Source: Metellina segmentata (Eukaryota > Arthropoda > Arachnida > Araneae > Tetragnathidae). Taken from it: DNA of 64,000 bases. The stretch spans positions 122,523,967-122,587,966 of the forward strand of contig OX375881.1 in assembly GCA_947359465.1 (NCBI GenBank), written 5' to 3'. Below, piece after piece: positions 43,723 to 54,039 of this stretch. How positions within the stretch are numbered: position 1 is the stretch's first letter; each line of letters starts with the position of its first letter. Under the pieces are notes generated by a model that did not search any database, had not been told where the DNA came from, and saw nothing but the letters and a program-made list of their open reading frames with translations. The translations under genes and the position numbers were made by a program.

Positions 43723-43938
43723 ATGCGATCAGTTTTACTACACCTCACAAGAAATTCCCAATCAGATACTTCGCCCATTCCATTGAAAAACTCTTATGAA
43801 ACAGTTATACAAAAACTGAAAGATGTGAGTGAAAACTATAAGAAACTCAAATTAGTAAAAGATGAAATTACGTTTCTTTCGTCTATGGGCGTTGACAGAG
43901 TTATAGATTTCTTACATACAATCGTCCAATTGAAGTAA
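43723..43938 (+). CDS. Hypothetical coiled-coil exon (weak)
   Basis: An open frame of 71 codons beginning MRSVLLHLTRN and ending SSMGVDRVIDFLHTIVQLK. The middle, YETVIQKLKDVSENYKKLKL, has heptad character. Its 5' 55 bases (GATCAGTTTTACTACACCTC) resemble sequence at 59.69-59.73 kb, just beside the DNA-binding exon of the Myb/SANT-like gene. The C-terminal GVDRVIDFLHTIVQL weakly recalls that exon's GVEDVTIDVIRKQLKKL. This may be a far-diverged duplicate of that exon in opposite orientation, or chance. There is no supported promoter, and the flanking splice sites are unclear. Confidence 0.25.
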   Translation: MRSVLLHLTRNSQSDTSPIPLKNSYETVIQKLKDVSENYKKLKLVKDEITFLSSMGVDRVIDFLHTIVQLK

Positions 43939-43984
43939 CACATGGATTTACACTGAAGATCAATTAGAAATAGGGATATCTTCT

Positions 43985-44850
43985 AGTAGCGCGTAGCACG
44001 CCCTTCTGCCTTGCTGACGGCGGCGATTCGTCTTGGCATTGACTCGACAAGACACCGGAAGCGATGGGAAGCAACACGTATCCACGACTTCTGCACAATC
44101 TCCCACTATTCATGCCACATTCTGAACCTCGGACACATCTCCCACAATTTCAACCCAGATTTGCTCGATTGGATTGAGGTCAGGTGAACTTGATGGCCAG
44201 GAAAGCACGTGCAGACCTGTAGAATGTTCATCCAACCATTTGGAAAGAATTCGGGAGCAATGGCACGGTGCATTGTCTTGCTGAAAGACAATCTCTGCAG
44301 TGGGCTGTCGAAAACGAACATGCTAGATGGCAGTTAAGGATGTCCCGGCATTCACCTGTGAGAGACGATGTCAAACGTTCCAGGGGTCCCATTTCAGACC
44401 ACGTAAACAGTCCCCAGGCGAGAATGCCACCTCTACTAGCATGAAGAGTCCCCTGCTGGCTGAAAAGATCCAAAGATTCATGTACGGAATTACACGTACT
44501 CGCCATCGGCATTTACCGAAGTGAATCTCAACTCATCACTCCAGGCCACATTTCTCCAAATCTGGACGTCCCATTGGCGATGTGCCTATGCTAATACTTG
44601 CACCCTGTGTTGTGTAGTCAAGAGAGGGACTCTCATGGATCGATGGTTTATGTACCCCATAGAGAGGAAATGGTTTTGGATGGTATGCCTGCTTACACCT
44701 TTTAAGCTATTCAATGCTGGCTAGCCGACGCGACGACCTCGCTCCACCATTCACAGTTTCCGGCGGCAGTTGACCCTGGCAGGGATTGTTTTACCGGAAT
44801 GGACGTACTCACGGCACACCCTTGACACAGTGATTGCTCTTCAGTGTTAT
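43985..44850 (-). pseudogene. Tc1-like transposase, nearly complete but broken
   Basis: The minus strand shows, in order, MVERGRRVG, LKGVSRHTIQNHFLSMGY, RSRRVPLLTTQHRVQ, DVQIWRNVAWSDELRF with the first Asp, GGILAWGLFTWSEMGPLERL, EIVFQQDNAPCHCSRI with the second Asp, and LSWPSSSPDLNPIEQIWVEI with the Glu. A decayed C-terminus follows. All three catalytic residues survive, but stops (for example near 44325 and 44715) and shifts interrupt it. No clean terminal repeats were found. It is distinct from the other Tc1 families here. Confidence 0.82.
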
Positions 44851-44894
44851 CTCATTACTCTCTTTCACCCAATTTGAGTTGTCGCTCGATGAGT

Positions 44895-45160
44895 TGTACG
44901 TTTGCGATCTGTTGATTCCTGTTGAAAGAGCAACGGATCAGCAAACTAAGGAGTGCGGGTTCGAAACGCGTTCCATTCAAACACCTTCCGTGTGGTCCTT
45001 TGCAGGTTATTCAAATATCCTCACGTGGAAGATTATAGAATGGGGTACCAGTTCAGGTTTTGACCTCGTCAAATGACCGAAGATCAAAATGACGACTCGA
45101 ATCTTTCTCTTCACTAATAACCCGGTGTGTAGTCCCAGTGAGACGTTAATTCAATCACCC
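44895..45160 (+). mobile_element. SINE-A with type-2 head
   Basis: Head region GAAAGAGCAACGGATCAGCA with T-arm-like GGTTCGAAAC. Body CCTCACGTGGAAGATTATAG ... GGGGTACCAGTTCAGG ... GTAGTCCCAGTGAGACGTTA. Confidence 0.75.
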
Positions 45161-45204
45161 CTACCTTCCATTTTATTGAGTTCAATTTAAAACCTTTTAA
45201 GCTA

Positions 45205-45490
45205 TTACAGGTAGGTAGATTGTTAATTAACGTAGCATTGGAGCAACACAACGGAGCACAAAGCGAAAGAACCGAAGGCAACACCACGTAATTTGGAATC
45301 ACGGTCAAACTTCAGGTGGCGCCCCCCTCTCCAAACTTCCACCACAACGCCAACGTGAGGACATTTGAGGCCACGACAGATTTAACATGCACTAGCCTCC
45401 TTTGTACACGACGGTCTTTGGCTGGATTCGAACTCGCAACCCTTTGGTTGTTAGTCCGTTACACTTCCAACCGTGCTATCGCTGCCCCAA
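45205..45490 (-). mobile_element. SINE-A with type-2 head, reverse
   Basis: Reverse body: AACGTAGCATTGGAGCAACA ... CACCACGTAATTTGGAATCA ... CCACGACAGATTTAACATGC. The head is on the right, read inverted: GGATTCGAACTCGCAACCC, then CGTTACACTTCCAACCGTGC. It forms an inverted pair with the copy just upstream. Confidence 0.85.
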
Positions 45491-45920
45491 ACTGAATATT
45501 TCTTTTGTTTACGTTCATCTTTCTGGAACCCCGATTACCCACTTAACGAGGAACGGCTACTGAATCCCGCATTCATTAAGTCTCAACAATAAACATCCCC
45601 TACAAGGCATTCCACTCCCTTCTAATTACCCTGCAAAGCTTCCCTAACCGGGCACACAAGTAACAGCCTCTCGAGAGTCACGTGCAGCACCTAGCTTAGT
45701 TAACGTCCGGCATTTATGCGGACATCTGTCCAAAGTGGCGCACGAATGCTCCGAAAAGCGTTTATTAAACAAAACACTGTAAGCAAACAAGTGAAGGGTA
45801 TTAGAAGGATTTCCTTGGTCATATTGTTTGTTTGAAACGCAGAGCTATACGATATGAATATACGTCAATACTTTTCTCCTAACTGTATTGAAAATTTGTG
45901 TACGCGACCTATTTGGATTG
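45491..45920. other. Gene-free stretch, GC-richer
   Basis: No repeat family or gene recognised. It contains TCACGTGCAGCACC, GGCATTTATGCGGACATC and GGCGCACGAATGC, but nothing I can assign. Confidence 0.4.
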
Positions 45921-45924
45921 ACCT

Positions 45925-46105
45925 ATATTGACCTATTTGCCCGATTGGTAGACTAAACATTTTAGCAATTGGAGGGTTCTTAGTTCAAATTGGACCAAAT
46001 ACCGTCCTGGACAAAGGTGGCTTATGCACGTTAAATCTGCTGTAGCCTCACGTGTCCTCATGTTGGTGTAGAAGTTTGAAGAGTGGTGTGTCAGTAAAGG
46101 TCCTG
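45925..46105 (+). mobile_element. SINE-A with type-2 head, 3'-truncated
   Basis: Head-like TGCCCGATTGGTAGACTAAA and GGTTCTTAGTTCAAATTGG, then AAATACCGTCCTGGACAAAG and body start CTTATGCACGTTAAATCTGC ... GTGTGTCAGTAAAGG. The rest of the body is absent. 46106-46705 shows nothing recognisable. Confidence 0.7.
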
Positions 46106-46705
46106 AAAATGGCATTTTTTGAAAGACCTGGTTTCCCGATAATAAATTTGGAGCTCAAAATAAATTAATGATTTACGTAAATGTAATATTATTGTTGTGA
46201 ACACGTATTTGCGTGTACATGCAAAACTATAAATTAAACTTTGTAAATTCCCAAATAAACTTTTATTTAGTAAGTCGAATAGTTTGTTCCCTCTTTTATT
46301 AATTTTTATAACACCAAACAAAAATGAGTAGATGTTGATAAGAAAAACAATTTTTTTCAATTGTATTGCGTGCCTCGGAAAAAGTTATAAATATATTTTG
46401 GGACTGGCATTTTTGCATCGGACGTTTCACTTTTTTATACGTGTTTTTATGCTTTCAACTTCCGCAACCTTTGGGAAATACTCGTTTGTTTCGAAACTTA
46501 ATGGTCGTTGTGGCATGTTATCGCCATGTTTGGTGATGACAACTTACGACAAGGATGGATGTAAGAATACGCATTCCTTGATTGGAGACAACTGGTGAAA
46601 TAATGAGAGCACTATCGCTTGGATTGATCAGATTGTGGATTGATGTGTTTTCACTGTATCGTGGACCATTCGGAACACATGTTAGTACACGGGAAAGTAC
46701 CTTAA

Positions 46706-48141
46706 GGGGACCGGGAAAGCGAATTCGACTAAAAAATCAATTTATATTTTATTGCTCCTTTATATAGTTCAAAATCTCCTCTTTCCAATGATATATCACA
46801 CTAGGTAATAGAATAAGAGGAAGTTTGAAAATTATGCACGTTTCCAATAAGCACTTCACATCTGACACGGCCTTTCAAATGTAAACAAACCGTTTGTGGA
46901 CATTTCTAATCTTTGTTGCTCAACAATGTGTGTTATATTTTTTACTTTACTTTACTCAAATTATTTTCGATAATCTGGTAACAGTAGAGTTAGTTAACTG
47001 TAAGTTTTTTCTAACTATTTTTATTAATTTTACCTTGCGATATAAGTTAGCACTTTCTGAGACATGACATTTGATCTATTATGGACTAGCAATAAGGATA
47101 AATGTTGGTTTTCTGCACAATATGCAACAATCTGTCTGGGCAGAATATTTTTATTTACTGTCAAGTAACTTAAATCCAAATCACGGTCTTTGTCCAGTTG
47201 GGAATGAAAGCTGGTGGAAATTTCAACGTGCTGTAGCTAAAAGTGATGTATATTACCATGATCAACACACACATATTGCCTTGCCTTAAACTGCCTACAT
47301 TTTGAAGACAATTAAATCAAATTTCAGAGACTTGGCGAATTCAGAATTGTTGAAAAAATGTGTTCACGGAAAGACTCAAAACCCAATTGAATCGGTGAAC
47401 AATGTGATTTGGACTCGCGTTCCAAAAGATGTGTTTGTAACCATCCAAACTTTAAAACTGGGAGTGTTTGATGCTGTTTCCTGCTGCAACTGTGGAAATA
47501 TTATAAAGTGCTATACATTATCTAGAGTTAAAATCAATCCAGGCTGCCATTTTATATAAATTTTTGAGAAAACTGGACTAAGACCGTGTTATCGATGGAG
47601 AGCGAAAACTCTCCGAATACAGTAAAAAGGCCCGCCATAGAAAGAAAAGCATAAAAAAAAAATTGAAGATACATGTATTAAAAATGAAAGAGATCACCCT
47701 TTATATAAATCAGGATTTCATTAAGGTTAGACGTAAAATTATTTATAAAAATTCATTTGAAATGTTTAAATCCATTTTTCTCAAAACTTAGATTTTTAAG
47801 TTTCATGCCCCATTTTCTCAGAGTCTACTGAACATAATGACTTAATATTTTTATGACATATTTGTGTTATATCTCTAAAGATTTTAACACGGGCATTTTT
47901 TGATTTTTTGAAAATTGAATTTTTTAGAAATTTAAATGTGTTAAAAAATGCTATCTGAAAAGTGATATTCAGTTAAAAATTTCTATAAAATTAAAATTTT
48001 TAAATAAAAAAAAAGTGAGCTGTTAAAGTTTGTATAACATATCAGTCTAACCACCATAAAAATTTTGTGTTGATTACTATTATAGTTATTGAGAAAAAGG
48101 GTCTTGAATTTCGTGGTGGAGATAGAGTCTTCCCGGTCCCC
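46706..48141 (+). mobile_element. Kolobok element with TTAA target duplication
   Basis: TTAA lies at 46702-46705 and 48142-48145. The ends GGGGACCGGGAA (46706-46717) match GGGGACCGGGAA read inverted from 48141. TTAA duplication with a G-rich terminus, plus the transposase remnant inside, points to Kolobok rather than piggyBac (whose ends start CCC/CCY). The 3' third is AT-rich non-coding. Confidence 0.82.
47080..47640 (+). pseudogene. Kolobok transposase, C-terminal domain, broken
   Basis: Plus-strand traces: MQQSVWAEYFYLLSSNLNPN, HGLCPVGNESWWKFQRAVAK, a stop near 47287, then IKSNFRDLANSELLKKCVHG, KTQNPIESVNNVIWTRVPKD (the K-T-Q-N-x-x-E-S-x-N-x-x-x-W signature) and FVTIQTLKLGVFDAVSCCN. The end decays past 47560. 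Only the C-terminal part is present; the THAP-type finger and the earlier catalytic Asp are not seen. Likely inactive. Confidence 0.75.
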
Positions 48142-48145
48142 TTAA

Positions 48146-49316
48146 CTTTTACGCTTCGTCGCTTAGATTTTTTTAATCGTCTTTAATCTCTCAGTGGACT
48201 GAATGTTCAACCCCTCTACAACCTGACTTGAGCGATGGAGCCTTGAACGTCATTTACAACTGACGCTTTCCTTTAATAGTATTGTGTGGCGTATATCACC
48301 AGAGCGATCTTTTGCCTTTACCCCAAAGCGTTCACACCTCACGGTCGGCAAAGTAAGGTACCGAACTAAAGGAGGAAACTTCTAGAAACAGTGGTTCCCA
48401 AACTTACGATGTCCATGGACCCCTTATTAGGGCAAAAACCTGACCATGAACCCCCAAGTGAAATCATATAAACTATGTCATTTTTTTAATTAGTTAAATT
48501 CAGCTGTAAATCATTGTCTTTACTTTCTAAGAATTCTAACACTGAATGAAAGAGTGCATAAAATAGATCCAAACATGCACTTTTAGATAACCAACAAACT
48601 TTCGTGTGTGTGTAGTAAATGATTATAATATTCTTCATTTTCTAAACAAAGTTGAGCAAATAATCTCTTATTTAAGCCATTCCTTTTGATTTTATTAACT
48701 GCTCTAATGACATAATATAGTGAGCCAAGCCAAGCGTTCACAAAGATTTTTGGTGATGAATGACACAATGTACACATAATACATTCCGTATACCTTGTTT
48801 TAAGTGTGTCAGAAATCCTCGGTGTCGTCCTATCATTGCTGGAGCACCGTAAGTAGCAACGAAGAACATATTACTCAAGGATATAGCTTTTAAATCGAAA
48901 AATCTTTTTAATTCGTTAGATATTGTTTCACCTTTTGTATCAGTTCCCAAACATTTGGAAAATAGAAAAATTTTCTTTTACAAATCTAACAAAAGCTAAA
49001 AGCAAAGCTTTGTTTCCTGGCAGAGTTGACTGATCAAGCGGTATAGAGAATTAAGATGTTTTAAGTACTCGCATAAAACAATATTTACACCAAATTAATT
49101 TTAATTTAACACAGACCCCCCCCCTAAGTAGTCACAATGACCTCAGGGGAACCACTACTCTAGGTCAGTCGCTGACAGCTCGTAAACGGTGATCGATGCC
49201 AGCGGTCATTTAGAAAGGGATGACATCCACCGTACACAGATCTATACCATGCTTATGGTGTAAACAAAATTGCACTGGTAACAATTGTCTACTTGTAGCG
49301 CAGCGTTAAGGTTAGG
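48146..49316 (+). mobile_element. MITE-M copy split by a hAT insertion
   Basis: Left part 48146-48388 (GCTTCGTCGCTTAGATTTTT ... AATAGTATTGTGTGGCGTAT ... CACCTCACGGTCGGCAAAGT) and right part 49166-49316 (GACAGCTCGTAAACGGTGAT ... CAGATCTATACCATGCTTAT ... GCAGCGTTAAGGTTAG) together reproduce the uninterrupted copy at 54627-55012. The Kolobok element's right TTAA touches the left end. Confidence 0.85.
48389..49157 (-). mobile_element. hAT deletion derivative inserted in MITE-M
   Basis: Ends CAGTGGTTCCC (48389) and, inverted, TAGTGGTTCCCC (49157). The flanks TCTAGAAA and CTCTAGGT are an eroded TCTAG-containing target; the empty site in the other MITE copy is CCTCTAGGTAGG (about 54870). The interior keeps two minus-strand coding scraps: SNMFFVATYGAPAMIGRHRG (48738-48950) and YYVIRAVNKIKRNGLNKRLF with FAQLCLENEEYYNHLL (48583-48777). 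Both are homologous to the hAT at 26785-28071. At 769 bases it is far too short to be autonomous. Confidence 0.85.
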
Positions 49317-49595
49317 TTAAGGGTCATGTTACTACTTTTATAGTCATAATCCTGGGCACATAATTTTACCCCTATTTCTGTAAAACCGCTCGTGTGCTGA
49401 ATTGGTCTTCTGTCAATGGTTCAAAAAGATGATATTTGACATTCGTCAATAGACCGTTTCATTTCTTCATTACCTACTCAGCTAAACCTTACATTGTGAA
49501 CTCTTAAAACAGGTATTTATTTTTGTAAACGAACCATGAAACCGAAACCAACCGGACTAGTACGACCCCATTTAAAGTGCATTTCCTACACAATT
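49317..49595. other. No recognisable gene
   Basis: Spacer between MITE-M and a full SINE, with no motifs beyond AT-rich sequence. Confidence 0.4.
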
Positions 49596-49607
49596 CCATT
49601 ATTCTAA

Positions 49608-49901
49608 GCCGGTCTGGTGGTTAAGGTCTCACCCTCTAGATCGGAAAGTCCCTGGTTTGAATCCGGGTCAGTGCATGGATGTTTGTAGGCGTATGGTGTA
49701 GAGGAGGCTGGTGCGTCCTAAAAACGTCGTGACTGAAAGTCCTAGCGTTGAGTGGGTGTGGAAGTTCGGATAATGGGGTGCCAGCTGGGGTGTCACGTGG
49801 TGTTGTCCTCGATTCTTTCCCTTAGAGCATTGATCCCGGACCGTCGTCAATAGCCCGTTCTGTCGCTCTAGTACGACGTTAATAAAAATTACCAAATTTA
49901 C
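49608..49901 (+). mobile_element. SINE-A, full length with 12-bp target duplication
   Basis: CCATTATTCTAA stands at 49596-49607 and again at 49902-49913, fixing both ends of a 294-base element. Head: CCGGTCTGGTGGTTAAGG (box A) and GGTTTGAATCCGGG (box B). The body follows from GCGTATGGTGTAGAGGAGGC to GTTCTGTCGCTCTAGTACGA. Tail AAAAATTACCAAATTTACC. Confidence 0.95.
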
Positions 49902-49913
49902 CCATTATTCTAA

Positions 49914-50400
49914 CACTTTCTCATTTGGGTAAGGTAATTGAGATTTGTAAATTTTTAACTATCCAACTCCAATACTCGAGCTCATATTTGAATTTTCGCT
50001 CGCCAGCTTATTTTTATCCTCAAAAGAAGCCAAACTGAAAGCTTCGGAAGAATGCCAATATTTATTGAGGCGGAAAACAGAGAATCCGGGCAAAAATAAA
50101 TCACAGCTGACGTCATTTATTTTGTTCTTACAAGTTTTGGGGAGACCCGATGCTCACTCTTTAAGATCGATCTTTAAACGAATCTTGTCTTTTCGCTCAC
50201 TGAAGCACTTTGATTGCCTGATAAACAATAGAATGTCCAGTAACAGTGAAGCGAGACTGTAAGTGGGTAATAGCAGTGTAAGTTTGACTCTAAGTTGTGT
50301 TTTATGCCATACTATCCATATATCACTCGTGCTACGCACTTCCCAGAGAAAAGTTGTTTTTGTTCGTGGTTGTTAGTGCAACCCTCAATAAAGTAAAAGT
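49914..50400. other. No recognisable gene
   Basis: AT-rich spacer. Opposed open frames at 50065-50339 overlap and have no motifs. Confidence 0.4.
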
Positions 50401-50404
50401 AATG

Positions 50405-50652
50405 GTAATTTTAGTTAACGTCGTACCAGAGCAACACAACGGGCTATTTACGACAGTCCGGGGTCAGGCCCTTAAGGGAAAGATCCGAGGACAACACCTC
50501 ATAATTTTGAACCGCGGTCAGATGACGAAGCAACACCTGAGCTGGCACCCCACTCTCCAAACTTCCACGCCAACCCAACGTGAGGACTTTCGGCCACGAC
50601 AGATTTAAGGTGCACCAGCCGCCTCTACACCATACTCTTACAAACATCATCT
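50405..50652 (-). mobile_element. SINE-A body without head
   Basis: Well-preserved reverse body: AACGTCGTACCAGAGCAACA ... CCCTTAAGGGAAAGATCCGA ... CCCCACTCTCCAAACTTCCA ... CACCAGCCGCCTCTACACCA. It stops at ACTCTTACAAACATC, where a head would start. The 74-codon open frame inside it is a by-product. Confidence 0.9.
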
Positions 50653-50659
50653 TCGATTG

Positions 50660-51385
50660 TCTGATCACGCAGGCACATCATATAACCAAACCTACTGAGG
50701 AGAACAAGCCCATTTGGCTAGACAGCGTTCTAAAAAATAGTCAAGATATAAAATAAAGTCCTGCGTGATGACAGCGATGGTGGCGGGGCCCTCCCCCCCA
50801 CTAAAAGAAATAACATCCTCTGGTTCCCCTTCTTTTAGGTAAAGAGGTGGGACTATGTCCCACTCTATTTTAAACATTTTAAACCACTTTATAATACATT
50901 TTTAATCAAATCATATCACCATCCCGTTAAGGGTTCTTATATGCGCTTCATCTGTATAATATTCACTTTTTACACCACAACATTAAATTCACCACCACAT
51001 AACATCCTCATAAAATATTTATTTCACCTTCATTTAAATCCTATTTTTAAACATCAAATCATTATCACCTTTTAAAATAATATATTATTTTAATTCAACT
51101 ATTGATGTTTGTATTTTTTGTGTGTATTGTAACGTCTTTTTGTTTTGTGTTTGTGTTTTATGTTCCATGTTTGTTTGCGTTTCTTGTACTGCGTTTAAGT
51201 TACATTTCCCGGTGTGCCACCGATGTATTAAATGTAATTTTAACGGTGTGCCACCGGTTTTGCATTCTTGGTTTCCCGGGACACCGGATGATTGTGATTT
51301 TTAACATAAGGCCGGAATGTTACCGAACCATTATAATTCTCCATTGGGAATAAAACAACCACAAATATAATATTTAATTGGTAAT
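50660..51385. other. Unclassified, possibly a transposon 3' region
   Basis: TGATGACAGCGATGGTGGCG and GGTGGGACTATGTCCCACTC (the latter contains the palindrome TGGGACTATGTCCCA) are followed by AT-rich DNA. GTGTGCCACCGATG, GTGTGCCACCGG and GGGACACCGG occur between 51210 and 51290. The CCACCGG and CCGG repeats look like hairpin-forming 3'-untranslated sequence, but I recognise no family. Confidence 0.3.
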
Positions 51386-51389
51386 TGGT

Positions 51390-51472
51390 AATTTTTAGTT
51401 AACGTCGAACTAGAGCAACACAACGGGCTATTGACGACGGTCCGGGATCAGTCCCTTAAGGGAAAGATCCGA
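51390..51472 (-). mobile_element. SINE-A 3' fragment
   Basis: Reverse-oriented AACGTCGAACTAGAGCAACA ... GACGACGGTCCGGGATCAGT ... CTTAAGGGAAAGATCCG. It breaks at 51471 directly against the next SINE. Confidence 0.88.
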
Positions 51473-51715
51473 AATATAATATTTAAAGAAAGGAAAGAAA
51501 AAAAAATGATCAATCTGCCGGCGTGGGTCCTCTTGGGCCCCATTTGTGCTGTGGAAGTCGCCCCCGCCCTTTCCCCCTGGACCACAAATATACTCTAAAC
51601 CTAACTGTGGGTCCAGGGAGGGTCTAAAAAAACATCTATGCCCGGACCTGGATTCGAACCAGGAACCTTCCGATCTAGAGGCTAACACCTTAACCACTAT
51701 ACCGGTTGGTCGGCA
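51473..51715 (-). mobile_element. SINE-C: shared tRNA head, different body
   Basis: On minus, the head at 51715-51645 (CCGACCAACCGGTATAGTGG, box A TAGTGGTTAAGG, box B TTCGAATCC) is nearly identical to the SINE-A head. The body then differs completely: GGGCATAGATGTTTTTTTAG, ACCCTCCCTGGACCCACAGT, CCAGGGGGAAAGGGCGGGGG, AAGAGGACCCACGCCGGCAG. It ends in a T-rich tail and AAATATTATATTTC. The open frame on minus inside it is not a gene. Confidence 0.82.
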
Positions 51716-51819
51716 AAAATAAAGTTAAAGATTAAAAGCCTTAGTGAAGCTCGTAGTCAAAGTCAAAGTTGCTCTATTACGACGTTAATTAATAAAATAC
51801 CAAAATCACCATTTCATTG

Positions 51820-51955
51820 GTAGGTATTTAATTAACGCCGTAATGGAGCAATACAACGGGCTACTGACAAAGATCTGGGATCAATTCCTTTATGGAACGA
51901 TTCGAGGAGAACCACTTCATTGGAAAAATTGGTCAGATACAGATGGCAGAGATAT
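51820..51955 (-). mobile_element. SINE-A 3' fragment, degenerate
   Basis: Reverse-oriented AACGCCGTAATGGAGCAATA ... CTACTGACAAAGATCTGGGA ... GGAACGATTCGAGGAGAACC. A GAGATATCTCG word follows at about 51949. Confidence 0.75.
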
Positions 51956-52194
51956 CTCGTTTAAACCATTTGAAGTTTTAATAGAGAAGTCATTCATTCC
52001 AAAGGGATAAAAATCCATGTCTTGGGTATGTTTCTAAACGGGCTTTTCAATCCAGAAGGCAATCGATTCTAGCCACCACATTAGAGTTTCGTTTCCGAAT
52101 GACCAGACGACGTAATGTCACTTGTGTTTCTTTGAACACGATTCCTGTATCTCGGCAGTAAAAATTCGAAAGAATGAATAACACATTGTCTTGA

Positions 52195-52495
52195 AGGGCA
52201 ACGGTAGCATGATTGCTAAAACAGAGGGCTAGCAACCGAAGGACTGCGAATTCGATGCCATCCAAAGACCGTAGTGAAAAGAAAAAAAAAAAGGGGGGGG
52301 GTCTACGGCGCTTGAATTCGTTTTGGCGTGGTGTGGTGTGGATGTTTGGAGAGCTCAGGTGATGCGTTCGTTGTAAGACCGTGGTTTAAAATGACGCGAT
52401 GTTGTCATATGGTCATTTCCATTTTGCAATGGATTTCGGAACGTCCACAAAAGCCTGTTGTGTTGCTGCAGTGGGACGGTAATTTCAACACATAC
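52195..52495 (+). mobile_element. SINE-A with type-2 head
   Basis: Head GGGCAACGGTAGCATGATTG with T-arm-like GCGAATTCGATGCC, then CCAAAGACCGTAGTG, an A11G9 run (52280-52300) and a decayed body: GGCGTGGTGTGGTGTGGATG ... GCCTGTTGTGTTGCTGCAGT. Confidence 0.75.
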
Positions 52496-52499
52496 CTTC

Positions 52500-53095
52500 C
52501 AACGTTATTCATTATGCGATAAAGGAGCTTTAGGTTGCAAATTGACGATGGCTTTATTTACGAATAATTGCAATGCGCCAGCGATGTTAAAGTGTGTCCC
52601 ATTTTAAATCAATAAGGCTTATTTTTAGACTAGCCACCGTGGAAACACTGGTTCCAAACCGAATGAGAAGATCCGAGTACACTTAGTTCTAAGCATAGTA
52701 AATTTTACCCACGGTTGCAATATATTGACACTCCGTGATTTTCAATCAGATTACTTTAAGGGGTAGTGCAAGTCACGCAAACAAATTATCCCTTACCTAG
52801 AACCCGAAGTTAAACCATCGTAGGGTTAAATAAGTATCAGAACCGGTAAAAACAAGGATAGTTAATCGACGTCGCACTAGGGCAAGCGTACACGACTACT
52901 TTCGGTTTCCTGTGCCAAACTCAAGACTTAATCAGGCGGGGTAATTGTAAACAAGAGGTAATTGTAAGCAAGCTATACAAGCTCCCACGTGGGATTCCGA
53001 GAAACTAAAAAGTTGAGAAATATGAAAGCTGGCAACCCTGAGGATGCAATATGGCGATCCCGTATTTCTTTGAACCACAGCCGACATCAATAAGT
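52500..53095. other. No recognisable gene
   Basis: AT-rich stretch. GGTAATTGTAAACAAGAGGTAATTGTAA (about 52943-52970; two copies of GGTAATTGTAA) recurs as GGGGTAATTGTAAACACAAC at about 53314. Confidence 0.4.
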
Positions 53096-53700
53096 TTAGT
53101 TGAAAAATTTATAGTTCAAAAGTTTGTGTTTTAAAGGTTGTGTGCTGCATTTTCTGCTGCCATCCATAATATATTGAAAGGCATGTTGTTCCAATTCTTT
53201 ACTACGATCGGTTATGTTTCTATCGAACAGAAAATCATCGACTTTTGCTTCTGGGAACTTAAATGCACCAACAGTTGAATGTTTACAATTACCCATATTT
53301 TTCAAGGGACGGGGTAATTGTAAACACAACTTTGCCAATAGTTTCGTTCAATTTGGATGGGAAAACAGTACGTTTCCCCTTGTAATTTTGTATTTAATCG
53401 TATTTAATAAGTTTGAATTGCGATTTGTTGCAGTTTTGGGGGCAGGAAGACTAATTTACTAAACTTCACACATATGGTGGAGTTCTTACAACTGACCAAG
53501 TACCGTCACGCTTGAAGGAGGCAGAAGAGAAAAAAGGAAGCCTGGTGGATAGTGAAAGAGCCAGAAGTAAGCAAGGACGAGAAAGAAACAAATGTTAAGG
53601 ACAGCAGAACTCGAGGACAGCGAGGTGGAGGAACTATAGAAAGAATTGACCAACATTGGCGTTGAAGAGTTTGAAGTTCTCAAAACATTTAAGTAAAATA
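53096..53700. other. Unassigned relic, possible transposase tail
   Basis: The minus strand 53096-53338 is open for 80 codons (FKFPEAKVDDFLFDRNIT). The plus strand 53490-53695 gives VPSRLKEAEEKKG, then a decayed charged coil (near VEEL, ELTNIGVEEFEVLKTF) with stops. The charged helix followed by G-V-E-E-F-E-x-L resembles C-terminal tails of pogo-like transposases. I cannot confirm the family, and the two frames are on opposite strands. Confidence 0.25.
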
Positions 53701-53988
53701 TAGAACACTAGCTTGTATGGGAGTTAAATATTTTCGAGCCATTCATGGAAGACATTGAAACAACTTAATATTAATCTCAACTTAATACAACTCAAATATT
53801 ATAGAAATGGAAGTTAAAAGATTGAAGGGCCATGAATGAACGAATAAATGGCTTGATCTGGGCTATCTGCGGGAAGAAAACTCACGAGAAACGATTCAAC
53901 TCATCAGGGTAAGATTTAAGAGAGCTAACGGTAACAATCCAAAAAATTACAGCAAAAAACACAACCCGAGTGCAAAACAAAAACTTAA

Positions 53989-53994
53989 TTTATT
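53989..53994 (-). terminator. AATAAA polyadenylation signal of Myb/SANT-like gene
   Basis: AATAAA on minus lies 46 bases after the TAG stop of the gene (stop at 54042-54040). It is followed by GT/T-rich sequence (TTTTTGTTTTG, then GGTTGTGTTTTTTG), as expected for a cleavage site. Confidence 0.7.
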
Positions 53995-54039
53995 CAGAGG
54001 TCGAATGTAGCAGCTTGACTATGGATTTCAAGAATACAA

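Noticed and set aside
49608..49690. Functional tRNA gene
   Set aside because: Box A and box B are present, but the acceptor stem does not close and a SINE body follows. The same applies to the heads at 34639, 57487 and 63545.
50444..50668. 74-codon frame, with a near-identical one at 34718-34921
   Set aside because: Both are the SINE-A body read in one orientation; similarity reflects repeat copies, not a gene family.
50660..51385. Named LINE 3' end
   Set aside because: The CCACCGG/CCGG hairpin words are suggestive, but no reverse-transcriptase trace or second copy is present in the window.
51428..51697. 89-codon frame including a tRNA-like segment
   Set aside because: It lies wholly in SINE-C and a SINE-A fragment.
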